This document shows, one piece after another, positions 24,501 through 38,700 of a DNA stretch of 64,000 nucleotides. The notes under the pieces are model-generated. The model was not told where the DNA came from, ran no database searches, and worked only from the letters and a program-made list of their open reading frames with translations. Source of the stretch: Heliocidaris erythrogramma (taxonomy: Eukaryota > Echinodermata > Echinoidea > Camarodonta > Echinometridae); NCBI GenBank assembly GCA_025617745.1, contig CM046858.1, forward strand, positions 52,087,925 to 52,151,924. Reading direction: 5' to 3'. A program made the position numbers and the translations under genes. Numbering within the stretch: the stretch's first letter is position 1; every line of letters starts with the position of its first letter.

Positions 24501-27500
24501 TCTTATTTCTCAGAAGTAATATTATGAGGAATTGTGCATTCTTCTCTCTGTACAGTGAGTTAGGGACATCCAATGGTAATGAGTTATATATCATTTTAAA
24601 GCTGAGAATCTGCTCTTTCAGAATCAGACCTTAACTAAATATTCATATCTGGCGACTTTTTGGTGGTTTTGTGGTGCCTGGTCACATATGTCTTGCTAAC
24701 CCAGGGTAGCCTCATCAATACTAAATACTGTTCTCCCTGATCGCCTCCCAGGCCGATGAGAAGGCCTGAAGGCAGCAGGCAACGGGCACTGTGTGCCATA
24801 ACACTCGAAGAAAGGAGTCAAAACCCATGTCTGGCTGGGGCAGCCGGATAACCGGCTGCTAAACTGACTGGCGGGCCCGGCCGGGTCCGCCCAGGGTGCC
24901 GCCTGAGCAGGTGGGAGAGAGCCACCCGCCAGTGAGCATCCAAGTAGGACGGCCACCTGATGAAGAAGAGCCAGGGAGTTCTGCTCCCCTCAACTGGCTT
25001 CGTCTGTCCCATCCTTCCGGCCCCTAACAGCCTCAACAGGGTTTTGGTGCACTTTGTTCTTTTTCTTGCACGATTCTACCGTCCTGACTGGACCGGAGAC
25101 CGCGCCCGTGAAAAACATGTAGGGTGGCCCGAATTAAGCGAAGCCTGCTCCCTATTTGCAACCGGGCGGCCCAACTGAACCGGCACCAGCCCTGGTGAAC
25201 CCTTGCTTCCTGCCAACGAACGGGCTCTTGGAGGAGGGGCGGCCGATGCGGGCTTTCGGGAGAAACTAAACCCGCCTGGCCTACCTGTGGGAGGGAAGGG
25301 GGGAGGAGCTAGCCATGGACGGCGCCCCTCATCCACTTCGGAAGAGCTATCGCCCAAGGCAAAAACCTTCAGGTCCCGGCAAAAGTCAGAACTCGTCCAA
25401 CGGCCTAGCAATGGGGAGTGATAAAGCGCGGGTGTCCAGGGCGGACTCAGAAGAGTCACGCCCCTCATACGACGGTCTAGCCGTCGGGATCAGGGTCGGA
25501 ACCCGAAGTGGGGGAGAATGGGAAACCCGCTACTCACCCAGTTGGAGCCAGGTGGCGTCAAGCCACCTCTCGGATACCGCGCTGCCCTAACGCAAGCACG
25601 GTGACGTGGGCAAAGAAGGAGGGAATCCCAATGGGCAATATAGCGGTGGCACTTGATGCACCTTCTTGCCATGATAAGCGATCACTTCCTGCAAAAAGAA
25701 GCAACGTTAGAACAAAAAAGGTACAAAAACCGTTTAAGGGAGAACCCGTGAAGAAACTGAAATATAAAATAAGCATTCATAGGTTTAACCCACAAGCTAA
25801 TAAGATCACGGGTTCGACGAAACACACTTACACACAAAATAAAAATAAAACCAAAAATATGAACAATAATAAGGGCGAGCTGGGCAGCAAAAAAAAAATG
25901 GTCTTCAGTGCCGAAAAAGAAAGGAAAGATAAGAAGAAGAAACACCTCCGAGAAGAAGTGCAAGCGTCCAGCCGTAAACTAAGACACTGAACGAAAAAGG
26001 CACTGGGCGCACGTTGAAGAAACATGTACGTGCAAACCCAATAGGGCCGTGTGAGTGAAAAAAAAAAAACGGATCCAAAAAATGTCTTTATTTAAAATTC
26101 CCCTTTAGGAAACAAAAAATATGAAAAAATATATATCAAAATGACGGCAAGAACAAAAACAGGATAAAAGGAACGAACTGACCTTAGACTTGAAAATAAC
26201 TTCGATGCAAACAGCTTTGCAGATCAAAGGAAATAGTAAGAAACAGGCTCAAAGAGCGCGAGCAAAAGGAGGACAGGTTTCCGGTTTCGCCCGTCACGGT
26301 GAACGGGAAGTGAGCCCTCCGCGGTAAGTGCAAGTTAGTTTTTAGCTCACCTGAGCCTATGGCTCGAGTGAGCTATTGCGATGGAAATTTGTCCGTCGTC
26401 CGTCGTCCGTCGTGCGTCGTCCGTCGTGCGTCGTCCGTTAACTATTTACATTTTCATCTTCTTCTCCAAAACCCATGATCGGAATTCAACCAAACTTGGT
26501 AGGAATCATCCTTAGGGGTAGGGAACCCAAAGTTGCTAAAATGGTGTATGTGGCCCCCATCTTCTCCAGAACCAGGAATAGCTCAGACTTGGTATTGTGT
26601 ATGGAGATTTTTTTCTGGGTGGCCCTATAGGGGGTCTGTGGGGGTAACATACTGGAGGGGGGGGGGGTGGGGCAAGTTGTCCGCCATCCATAAACTTTTT
26701 AATTTTCAGCTTCTTCTCCAAAACCCATGATTGGAATTTAACCGAACTTGGTAGGAAGCTCAGACTTGGTATTGTGTATAGAGATACCTATATAGATGAA
26801 GAATGAAAGTTGTTCATGTGCTAGAGAGAACATGCACCAGATGTGAATCTTTTTTGAATCTTGTTCGGTATAGGAGCGGCGTAGCGCTGAATAGCATGTG
26901 GTATAAGACAGGTAGGTAGTCTTATAGAAGTAAATAAAGCTTTTGAAGTTTTAGCATAGTTCAGTTCGACACTTAGTCCCTTTGGAATAAGCTATGTCCC
27001 TTCTTCATTTATTTTGTAAAAGTGATAATTTGAAGATTATACAGTTTTGTTTTGTTTTGTTTTGTTGTTTTTTTTTTTTTTTGGGGGGGGGGGGGGAAGT
27101 CACTTTCAATTATTTAGAGATTATATTTTGATTACTACTGGAAACCGAAAACGTGATTTTCACACTATTCGGTTAGATGAGGTTTAGCTTGCTACCAATC
27201 TCCAAATATGTAAAGGACAGGCTCTGTGCTTGTAAAAGCGTGTAGCCTCACAATGACCTCACCCACCAGGTAATTTTTACTGGATGTGTAAAAACAAGCA
27301 AAACATTGCTAAAAAAAAGTATAAACAGACAAACTGCGTATTATGATTACCTTGTCTCTGAAGCATAATATTCTCCTGCCATTGTCTAGCTGAATCACTC
27401 TTGCTGATTTCATGAATCTTTTGGAATCGAAACTACTGGTTATTCCGATTTGGTGACAGTCCCTGGCAAGATAGTCAAATTTGTCCACATCGATGCCAGT

Positions 27501-30500
27501 CGACTTGTTAGTGACTATTTGGTAGAGAAATCGGTTCTCGGCAGCCTGCAATGAGAATTTTTGACAGATTTATTTTCACGTATGCTGAAATTTCCTCGTA
27601 ATTATGGTTAACAAAAATATTTTTTTTTTGGTACAAAGGAAATAAAACATTTTAATCATAAAAATACTTCCACCATCTTTATCTGCCATTTAACAGAAAA
27701 GACCCTAAGATATCCACAGGTATGAAGATTTGCTTCAAATATTTTGAAATATTTATTTGGGGAGACTTTTTCTGATTGTAAATTTGTTATGGGATGCACT
27801 GTATATACAGTATTGGTCAGAATTACTATAACACCTGCTAAAATGAACAAATTGATTTAATGTGATATACAATTGTTATAATTGAGCATTTATATTCTAA
27901 AACCTCGCCTAAATTCCTCTTCCCCAAGTGACATTTACTTACCACGTCATCATCGCCCTTTACCCCTTGAATCATTCTTTTGATTTCCGTTATGTCGCTA
28001 TCGTTTAGATCTTCATTCTTCAGATTGTTCTGCTGGATCAAGTGACCAAACATCATTACAGAAAGGTCCTCGTTCTACATTGAAAAGAAATTAAAATACA
28101 TATGACTTTAGCTGTGGTATTTCATTTTGTTTGCTTATCCTTTGATGCTGTTTCTGTTTTTCTGTCTACAAAAATCTTTGACCATAATAAATGGGATTTC
28201 CCTCATGATGTCAATGATGAACTGATTAAAAAAACCAAAGAAGCCTATAGATCAAGGGGCGAAGCCAGGATAATCAGAAGGGGGAGTGGTTGGGGACAAA
28301 TACATGAAATTGATCAGGCCCGCGATCCTTATTGCCTCTAACCAATTTACTTTTCTTTTTTAATAAAAAGTAGCTTTATCCTTTATTAATTGATGGAATA
28401 TCGCATAAGATGACTTGCCTTTTCAAAGGAGGGACAACGGGGCAATTTGCCCCTCCTGATACAAATCAAGCAAAAAATACAGCCACATTTCTACATACAG
28501 TCTACTTGTAGTTAGCAAGCTATGGAATAATTTGTAAGTCTATAAAAAAAAAATTGTTCTCGGAAATGCACGAAATAATTCCAGACAACTTCTTAGAAGA
28601 CTTTCTGCTCGGTCACCTTGCAAAACGGGGGTGTGTACGTTTTATGGAACGGGTTCTAGAATGTAGGCATTGTAACTGGTCAAATAACCCCACGTGACCG
28701 TGCATTTTTCTTTCCTACCGTCATGACCGTGCATTAAAGATCGGCGTATGCGTGACTCTGGAAAGTTCAAAGTTACGAATAATGAATTCGACAATGAATA
28801 AATTGACACAGACAATGAATTCAAATTCTTTGTCATTCATCCATTGTTAAAATTTATTCATTTATTCATTCCTTCATTAATTCCATTGTCAATTCAATCA
28901 ATGTTTCAACCAATGTTATGTGATGGCATCAAAGAAAACAAATGGCGGCCTTTTCGACAGTGCGACTGTTGGCATTTAAATCGGGTTAGTAACCATGTTT
29001 TCGACTTTATAATATTCACATAGACTCGTTTTCATAAAACAAATAATTCGAGGTTGTGGCTCGCGCGTAATGCTACAGTCACACACGGCTGGGTCACAAA
29101 ACGGATTTGATTTGGTGAAAATGAGCCGGATTAGTCCCGGAATGGAGGGTAATTTATGCTACAGTCACACACGGCCGGATTTCGAACCGGGTCCATAAGG
29201 AATTAAAACCGTATCAACCCGGTTTGACCCGTATTGACGGTATAAAAATCCGCTTTAAATCCTTAACTGAATCCTTTTCGACCCCTATCGACCCGTGTCA
29301 ACCCGCTTTGACTACCTTGTCATCATCCGTTGCATGAAGGCAATGCGGTATACGGCAAGGGTCCATACAGTTTTACGCTGCGGGTTGCAGCGGGTGGATG
29401 CGAAGGCGGCTCGAACCGGGTCGATTCGGATATCAATACAGAATTGAAATCCGTGAGAAAATTTTGAACATGACCAATTTTTCACCGCCGTATCGTAGCC
29501 CCCTGAATCCATCAGGAATTGACACGGGTTACGATGCGGGTCAATGCGGGTCTCTACGGCTCCAACCGGATCGATACGGTTTTAATTCCTTATGGACCCG
29601 GTTCGAAATCCGGCCGTGTGTGACTGTAGCATAAGCGATATGTACTGCACTCAGTTAATTCACAATGAGACGGATACTGAACGACACTCGTGACTGAACA
29701 TTCGTGCAGTGCACATTCACCAATGCACTTGCAAACATGATTTATTTGCATGATGATTCTTGAAGATTTAGGACAAGGGAAAAAAGGGCAACGGATCCAT
29801 GAATTTCCACATTAATGAAGCCAAGGTGACCGTTATAGTGTAACATGAAGTGATTTCTCTAAAAAATGAAAACAAAATTGAAAGAATCAACACACAACCA
29901 AATAAATATTTTAGGAGGCTTGAGTGGAAAACTGTCAACTGTCAACGGCCACATATCACAAAATATTTACAAAATAGAATGTTGCTCTTAGAGAGCTGTT
30001 CAAGATTTTTAATTCACCCATTCCAGCTTTCCCCTTTTCCCCTATTAATTATTTGGGCGATACCTCCCCCCCCCCCCCCAATCTGCCCATAAAGCAAACC
30101 AAGGCCCTACAATGTGGTTTTCCGCTGAACAAAGTGATTTCCTTACTGTCTCACATATGCGCTTATGTTTTGAAGCCCCTCGTGAGGCCAAGGTTTGGAT
30201 ACGCTACTGGTAAAACCAAAGTGGCAACAATGATAAAGGATTTCTCGTTCAAATTCGCAAGCTGGCCACACGAATTCATTTTATGTGCATTTAAATTCAC
30301 CGATTCTGCCACCGTAGCTGTGTTTTATCATTCAAATTTGTTTTTTAGCATTCGATTTCATAAAACTGTCATTCAAAAACATTTTGTTTGCATTCGATTT
30401 AAAACGTGTTTCGTCTTTGGAGAATTTTCATTCAAATTAAAGCGAGACGATTCGCGATTACGTAACGCCTTCCGTGAATTAAAATTCATTTCTTTGCATA

Positions 30501-33500
30501 CAACTTCACACGCTTTGCAGACAAAATAAACACGTTAATCATGTTAATCTCACCCAATCACCCAATAGTGAGCTACAAACATTTCACTTGCTCCCACTAG
30601 GGTTGTATACCCACTAAATCAACACTATTTAGCAACTGAACGATATTATATTTTTTTTATACCTAGTCACATCACCGACATGTTGAATTAGTGTGTGGTG
30701 TGGGACATTACATGCTGGAACATCGCTTTATTTTCATGTTTGTTTATTTGTTCATTTTTTGTTGTTGAAAATTTATTCGGCGGTCATGATCTCTTTTGGG
30801 CCATTTATATTTGTGTACATTATGTAGTCTTTCTACCACAGTCATAATCACAATCACCATCCTAATCGTGGGGTTGGGGGGGGGGGGGGGCATGTCCCCC
30901 TGTCCCCCCGCCTGTTGATACCCATGACCCTCAGGTGGTATGCAAGGAGTTATTTCTTAAACACATCACCGGATATTGATAAAGAATAAAGCACACTTTT
31001 GTTAGATGAGAAAAACGTGCATATACAGTGCTGCCAACCTAAAATCGTATTCCTCACCTTTTACGGTTGATAAGGGGGTATGGCATTGTGTATCACAGTC
31101 AAAAATTTAGAACAGTTCTTGTAACCCATAGCCATAAATAGTTAATGCCAGTGGATAACAAAAGGTTGTTCGAGTAGACAGGTGCGATGCATTATGGTAA
31201 TGTTGTGTTCCAAATTAATTCCAGACATCCATAGATGTTGGTACCCCCTTATCAAGTGTAATAGGAGCGAAACTGGGTGAGGAATCCGTACTAGTTGGCA
31301 TGTCTGCATATACCATATGTTTGTAATGATAGGCGAATTTGAATGAAAACTTTGTTATGTTGAATGACCAGGTGTGAAATTGAATGATCCGGACGTCCGC
31401 TTTGCCAGCGTTGACGATTTTGAATGCAAACTGCACATTTGTATCCGGTTGTTAAATTGAATGATACAAGTGCAAATTCCATTCACCAAAGAAGTAATTC
31501 AAGTGAACGAAGTGCCATTTTTAATGACATTCTCAAGCCTACATCAGTATTTCGCGAATTTGAATGACCCATGTATCAAAACGAATGAAAAGCTTAGAAA
31601 GTTGGCGAGAAAAACCTATAATTACCGATCAGACGTTTCCTAAGCAACCCGATGTTGATATCTCCTGTGTATTTAATCTGTATGCCTTCACAACTGGCAA
31701 AGAAAGAGGTTTTTCTCGTATTAAAGACTTCCCAATATTTTGTTACTTACAGAATTTATACTCACATTCCTACCATAATAATAGAGCCACATTCTCCTCT
31801 TAACATGCCAGTCTTTAAATAATTTATATTCCGATATTCCTGCTTCATGACTTGTAATACACTATGAACCTGACGAACAAAGTAGCGGACAATTATTTAT
31901 GCAGCTCCTCATTGTACCCTTCACAATTGCACTGGTTAACAAAAGAACATCCATTCTTTGCTATCCTGTAAAAATATGTAGAACAGGTGTCACATAATAG
32001 CAGTGAAGGGATGTCCTTTTGTCTACTAGAGCTATTGTGGAGGGTACAATGAGGAGCTGCATAAATTGTCCGCTCTCTTTGTCATCGTGTTCATAGTGAT
32101 ATCTTGTAACAATTTTACGTGTCATTCCTAGTAGCAAACCTCAAGGCATTGTTGCTTTATTAGCAATTTTATTGAATTTCATTCCTACATCTCAAAATAA
32201 AACTAAGCCTCAATCAATATGACAATTCCACCCGTCCTTAACTAAGAAATAATTACAAAAATATATAACCACGCTGATATTTGCGTTTAATAATCTCGCT
32301 AATATAAATGTAAATGACTAAGTCTATGTATGATGCCTTAACCTATTAACGTACACTTAACGCTATCCTTTCTTCATACAGGAAGCTCTGTGAATGAAAT
32401 GTTTTGAAAATTACATGATAACAGGAGAAAATGCGGATGAACAATATCCACTAACTTTTATGCATTGTATCCTCAGGGTGTTTACAGAATCGTTAGAATA
32501 GTAGACCATTGTAAATTCTGCTTTGCAGAACACAATGCGATTTTAATACCGGAGCAGTGGCGTATCTACGGGGGGGGGGGGGGCCAGAGGGGGCACGTGC
32601 CCCAGGCGGCACTTGAAGGGGCCGCAAAAAACGCAAAGGAGAGAAAGAAAAGGGGGAGATATACAAGAAAATTCATGGTCTTTGAAGGTTATTTACACCC
32701 TAGTGAAGGACAAAATGCGTAAGAAATGGGCGTTTTATAGCGTTTGAAATGCGAAAATTTCAATATACAGAACCAGAACCAAACTATGTCTCACTTTATC
32801 AACTAGATCAAATTCATATAATGAGACAGTTTGCGTCTGGTTCTGTAGTCGATCAATGTCTCACTGTATCAACTATATAAAATTGTATAAACATTTATAA
32901 TAATGAACATGGATTTGGTTTTGGAGTCGGAAAATTCACTCAACATGAAATATTTGAAAGGTGCTTTCGCCATGCATGGTTAATCCGAAACTATCTGTAA
33001 AAAAAGAAAATGCATAATTTTGTACACCTAGCTAAGGAGATCTTAAGACAATCTCAAGACAATAATGTGCTATATCTTTAATATTAACCCGTTTCATCTC
33101 ACCAGATTCGGAGAGCAAGATAAATGGAATACTCTTTTTCTAGTCATATAATTTTCAGAATTCGACTCTTTACGGTAGTTCTATGTAATTATTAGTGAAT
33201 TGTCCAGTCAGTAACTGCAAATATTGAGTGGATGGCGCATTAAAATTCCATTGCGCTGTGATGCCCGCTGATTTTCAAACCTGTTGCGCTTCGTAAAAAG
33301 CGCATATAGATCAACTTGTAAAAATGCGTTGACCTGTCGATGCTTATTCTCTTTATTCTTAAGGGATTGACTAACTTTGCCTGGCATTGAAAAAAAAATC
33401 ACTATTCCAGCTAATGCTGTAATCATAATTGCAAACCTTTAGGTCAGACAGGAATCGCCTGAGTTTTATAAGCTGATCGGTCGTTTATATATCAAGATAT

Positions 33501-35742
33501 TTACGATTGAACATTGATAAAGGGATAGAGTATACCGTCGAACTCTAAAGAACTCTTACGGTTGGCATACCTCTCTATCACAGAATACCGTACGGGCTGG
33601 AAACCCTGGTGCTTGGTTTTTGTGACTACAGCGCAGCGAAGAAGCCCACAGCGACTTGCGCTAGCGATCGATCGTGATTTTCTCTTTTTTTAGGATAGTA
33701 AACGGGTTCCATTTTCTCTCATACTTTCACATATCCTTAATTATATTATGTAGTTAGAGGATTGCACACAATTCACTGGCATTTGAGCTGATTTCACAAT
33801 TTTTCACAAAGTTAATCAATCCCTTTAAGATAATGCGCTCTTTTACGGGGTGTCCGGTAATAGGTGGAGGTCGGTAATTATAATACGTTAAGTGACCATA
33901 CAGGATTATGATCTGGTTATCAAATTTCGCTACGTCTAATCTGTTAGTTATTTTTTTTAACTATCATTGTAAACTCACTTTTAAGAAGCATAATAAGAAT
34001 AATAATAATAATAATTATAATATAGGTCCTTGTATAGCGCTCATGTCTGGCACATTGCCAGTCCTGGTGCTCCATTATTATTACAGCGCTCAAACATTTT
34101 AAGGAATACATTCCTGCCAGGTACCCATTTACCTAAGCGTGGAAATGTAGATTAATGTCTTGTCAAAGGAAATAAGTGCTGCGCCAGGGATTTGAACCCG
34201 TATCTTGTGGTTCACAGTCCGGAGACTTATCCACTAGACAATTGACTGAGAAGCCAGTTTAGAACATCCTTTTTCTGCACGGTATGTCGCGTACAAAAGT
34301 GTAGCATACTGCGAACCTCGCTTTTCTGTGCGTACACATTGTTTGCAATGTCGCGGAAACCTTAATGAATTTAAATGAGAGGGATGAGTCGAGAAAGAAA
34401 AATAATAATAAAAGGCACAAGATCACAAGTACCCTTAAATTATATAACAGAAATTGAATGCATATCGATGTTCAGTATGACATATATTCAGGTTCTTACC
34501 TTCAAACCCTCCAGCTCCGGGTGCTTGCGTGAGCGCCTTGGAATGAAGTCTTTATCAAAGACGCGGGAAAGTGGTCCATGCCCTAGTTTCAAATGTATAA
34601 CACAAGTGATTGGTCTTAAAAGTGAAATCATGTGAATAATAATGTCACCATATGATTTCATGCTGTTATATTATTAGTAGTGGGACAAGCAGTGAAATGG
34701 GAGAAAAAAGAGGAGAATAAACTATATTTCATTCCATAATGAACTATAATGTATAAAGAGTACCACTCAAAGATTGGGTACACATTGGATTTTGTGGTGT
34801 ATTTTCACTTTCATAAAAGTAAAGGGCTTGCAAAGTTTGAATACATACACAACGAATTAATTTATGTGAACGCTTCTTACCTAGGTCATGGCACAAACCA
34901 GCAATCTCTACACGGCGAATGTCCTTTACAGTGATGTTGAGCTCTGGTTGATTATGTTGGAGTGTACGAATAAACCTACCAGCAAGATGGCATACTCTGA
35001 AGATACACATCAACAGAAAAAAATAACCAAGTAAATAAATACTTAAATCAATTCTCGTAGAGAATTTTTACTCCAAGCGTTGAAATACTATAGATATTTA
35101 CAGCCTTTGGCCCAGTGGACATGGTGGATCTTTTAAAATGAAAAAAAAAAAAAACAACGAAGAAGCAGTTAACATTTAATTGCTTTATGTTTACTTAATT
35201 GTGATATATATTTCTGTCTAGCCGTTACCAAATTTGAAGACTACTTTCAAGAATGTGTATACATATATGAAGAGCTTAATTCCAAATTACAAACTCGTTC
35301 ATTTATACCGTGTTCCCTTACTCTATGTATTTAGATATTTGCAAGTTTGGTGGAGCTACCTATTTGGACCATCAGTGCATAATTTTGATAACGTTTTACA
35401 AATGTTAATATTTTTCATGAATATGTTTAAATTTAGTCCCTTTTTGGAATTAAATTCCCCCAAATACTAACATTCATATTTAATTTAACATGATAAAGTT
35501 GTTTTAAACACGAAAATTAAAATGATAAAAATTTTCAAAATCGAAATGTATTGGTGATTTTCAATTCATGATTAAAATGGTCTGGGCCCATAACCTTAAT
35601 ATAATATCCCCAAATGAGTTAATAGTGAATGCGGAAAAGTGGTAAATTAAAAAACAACAACCTTGATTTACTTGAAAACGCAAAAGGTGGATTTAATCCC
35701 CTTTGAAATGAAACTCTTCATATGTATACCGTATACATATAC

Positions 35743-35775
<33 letters not shown>

Positions 35776-38700
35776 AGGACTGATGACACAGGAGACAGGG
35801 ACGTACCTGAACTTATAATAGCTCAAGCTTTTGTTGTTCTCGGCCTTCTCGGTCGGCCTTCTCGACCTTTTCGGTCACACCCTTCTCGGCCTTTTCGGTC
35901 ACACCCTTCTCGTCCTTTTCGGTCACACCCTTCTCGGCCTTTTCGGTCACACCCTTCTCGGCCTTTTCGGTCACACCCTTCTCGGCCTTTTCGGTCACAC
36001 CACCCCCCCCCCCCCCCCCAATCGAACATGAACACGGATCGACTCCCATGCCCATTACTTACCCGAGTGAGTGCTCAAAGCGGTTGTGAACACCTCCCGG
36101 ATATACATAGTAACACCCTCCAAGTTGTTTGATACTCCGAAGTCTCTGGAACTGCGGCGTGTCAATTATCTTGATCAGCAATTCGTCTTCAAACACCATA
36201 TCGCCATGAATAGGGTCCTTGAATAGCTAATGAAAAAAAGAAAGAAAAAGAAAATGCATTTTGTAAGAATTTCGGGTATTTCTTGCGATTGTTTTTCATT
36301 GTCTATAACGTACTACACAGATCTGAATAAATCACTGTTATTACAGCTGCTACCAGGCAGCACCAAGTACCATATTACTACAAAAAGGAATAGCTTTTAA
36401 CTTTCAGTCCGGCTTGTGAAATAATTCAACACTGTAATATGTACATTTCAACAGATGAAAAGGCACACAAGAATCTAGCTGTTCTGTTGCCAGGCAAACA
36501 CATAACGTTATAAAATAGCAAGAGATGGTTAACCATCACCGGTAGGATTCCCAATAGACCGCTTCGGTAATGTATGCAAATTTTATGATAAAGACAATTT
36601 GAAATCCCCCCCCCCCCCCATCAAGTGAAACTACAAATCGACTAATTTTTCTAAAGATGCTCCTTGATAGATAATGTATCGATTTTTCATGATAGAAAAT
36701 GTTATTTCTTATCAGTGGTGGATTCCCTACCACGCCCTTGGCCCCATGTCTCAATAGGTGCTGGAAAAACAAAAAACAAAACAAAAACAAAAAACACAAA
36801 ACGAACAAACACACACACAAACAATAAACAAAAAACAACAACATCCAAAAGGGTTATCACGTTTTTCACCGGGGTGCAAAATATCTGACTTTAAAGAAAA
36901 AGCCCGCAGACGCTGTGGAATGGGGAGGGTAATCCGCCAATGCTTGAACAGAGTAATGATTAAAAAAAAATCGGAAATGAATGTACATGTATTAACACTA
37001 CAGCAAATGTAAACATTAGACTATTAAGTTAAACATTGAATTAACACGTAGTAAATTTTTTTTCGTATAGAGGTTTCTTCACTAGGGGCTTCTTGAGCAG
37101 GTTGAGGTATCATCTGTGTTTGATAGTTATGTAAAAATGCAAAGCACTTTAAAGTTCACATACGAAGAAAATAAAGATCTATAAATTTGATACCTACGGC
37201 AAGCATATATTATTTATAAGTTGTTCATTTAGAAAACAGTTATCACAAAGGTCTTCTGGCTACTGGATATCCGCAATTGAAATGTCGAGAAATAGCCTCC
37301 CCTCTTTGCCTAGAAAACCAGTCCTGGCACAGGTCCAATATCTGTGACGTTCGAAGTGGGAAAGAGAATAAGCACGCGTACTCGGATGTTCCATAGAAAA
37401 ATATGTGTAGTGATATACGAATTTCTGCTTATTTTGTTTGAAAGGATGATAAGTCCAATAGTTCATAACTCTATGTACAATAATTGTTCACCCTCACCTA
37501 ATATGTCATAGTATGAATACTAATCCCAACAATGCCCAGTTTGTCGATATTTTCACCATGTATTTGTTTTGTATGTGTGGATTTTGGTGAGATTGTGCGT
37601 GTGCTCGATGAAGTGGATCCGGTCGTCTCAAGTTATGTTTATACGTAGTACATAGCATCGATGCTTTGTAAGTCTCGAAACTATTTCCAGTACGTTCAGA
37701 CAGGCAATGATCGACTTGCTTCTATCACCCACTCGTTACTATTCATCGCTCACTCGCTGCCAAAACAATAAATACTGCGCCACACAACACGGTGACCCGA
37801 GTATAATTGGTATTGAAGTTTGTGCACAGGGGTCATATCATGCGAAGTTGTGAGTGGAGATAGCAGCGAGTGAATCAGCGATTGAGTTCACATTACAAAT
37901 AGTCACAAGCGCGGTGGGTGGTCTACCGCAAAGCATCGATGCCTCGTCGCTGGATCCTGACATTTACTCCTGCCAAACTCGCTGCCAAACTCGCTGCCAG
38001 AATAGTTTCGAAAACTAGCTCCAACTCGCTTCTATCTCGTGACAATCTGCGTTCAGACAGCGTTTGGTCTTAAAACTATGTGATCATGACCAAAATAGTC
38101 TCGAAACCTAGATAGCATCGATGTTATCGCTCTACGTGTGAACGTACCTTCAGCGTTTTTTGTGTAATTCGCTTTCGACCTATACACATAGCATTCGAAA
38201 ATGCCTGGAGAGTTTTATTAAAACGATCTTCTTATGGATTTTTGAAGATGATGAATGTGGTGAATTAGACGAAAGTTATGAAGAAGAAGTTATGACAATA
38301 GTGCAGACGAGGACAACGGAACTGGAAGTTGGGAGGACGCAAGTGGGGGAGAAGACGATGGAGAAGTTTGAGAGCAAGGAGCCAGCCGTCGACATCCCTG
38401 CAGCCGGGGGAGTAGAGGCAGTAGTATCGCGGGTGATGGTACCATAGCTTATCTCCACGAACCATTGCCAAGAGGGTGGTGTGGGAAAACGATAGGGATG
38501 CTCCTCTTCAGGATATTGATCCTCAACGTATATTGAATAATAGTTGCTAAGTTCAAAAACGTCTCTGTACCTGTATCTTTATCATTATTTTAATTTTAAG
38601 TGTTGGCAATTGGTAATGTGGTGTTCCGAGAGGCCTACGAGGGGTTGAGTTAGAGGCTTATGGATCTTGGGTTGTCCCAGGATGGGGCAGATAGCAGAAG

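Larger units (their letters stand above)
10130..26935 (-). mobile_element. DIRS1-like retrotransposon, element C, split by nested insertions (fossil)
   Basis: The outer ends are inverted: about 10163-10222 (AACTACCTACCTGCCTTATG, then CAGTGCTACGCCGCTCCTAT) is the reverse complement of about 26868-26935. An internal complementary region lies at about 10335-10425. In minus-strand order it holds a decayed Gag-like region (about 26300-24700), an RT/RNase H remnant (about 24000-23130), the first part of a tyrosine recombinase (23124-22888) and, beyond a large insertion, the rest of that recombinase (11132-10475). It is heavily broken and older than element B. It lies in the SAMHD1-like intron between 9269 and 27351. 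Confidence 0.8.

Noticed and set aside
30053-30529. 158-residue open frame
   Set aside because: Most of it is the translation of the ATTCAAAT word-array after a C-run.
35858-36003. CRISPR-like array
   Set aside because: The units are contiguous with no unique spacers, and the genome is eukaryotic.
35722-36132. 136-residue open frame with SRPFRSHP repeats
   Set aside because: It is only the translation of the 24-bp minisatellite and the C-run. The real coding content here is the SAMHD1-like exon on the other strand.
38160-38447. 95-residue acidic open frame, plus strand
   Set aside because: No recognisable domain, lies in an intron on the opposite strand, no splice or promoter support.
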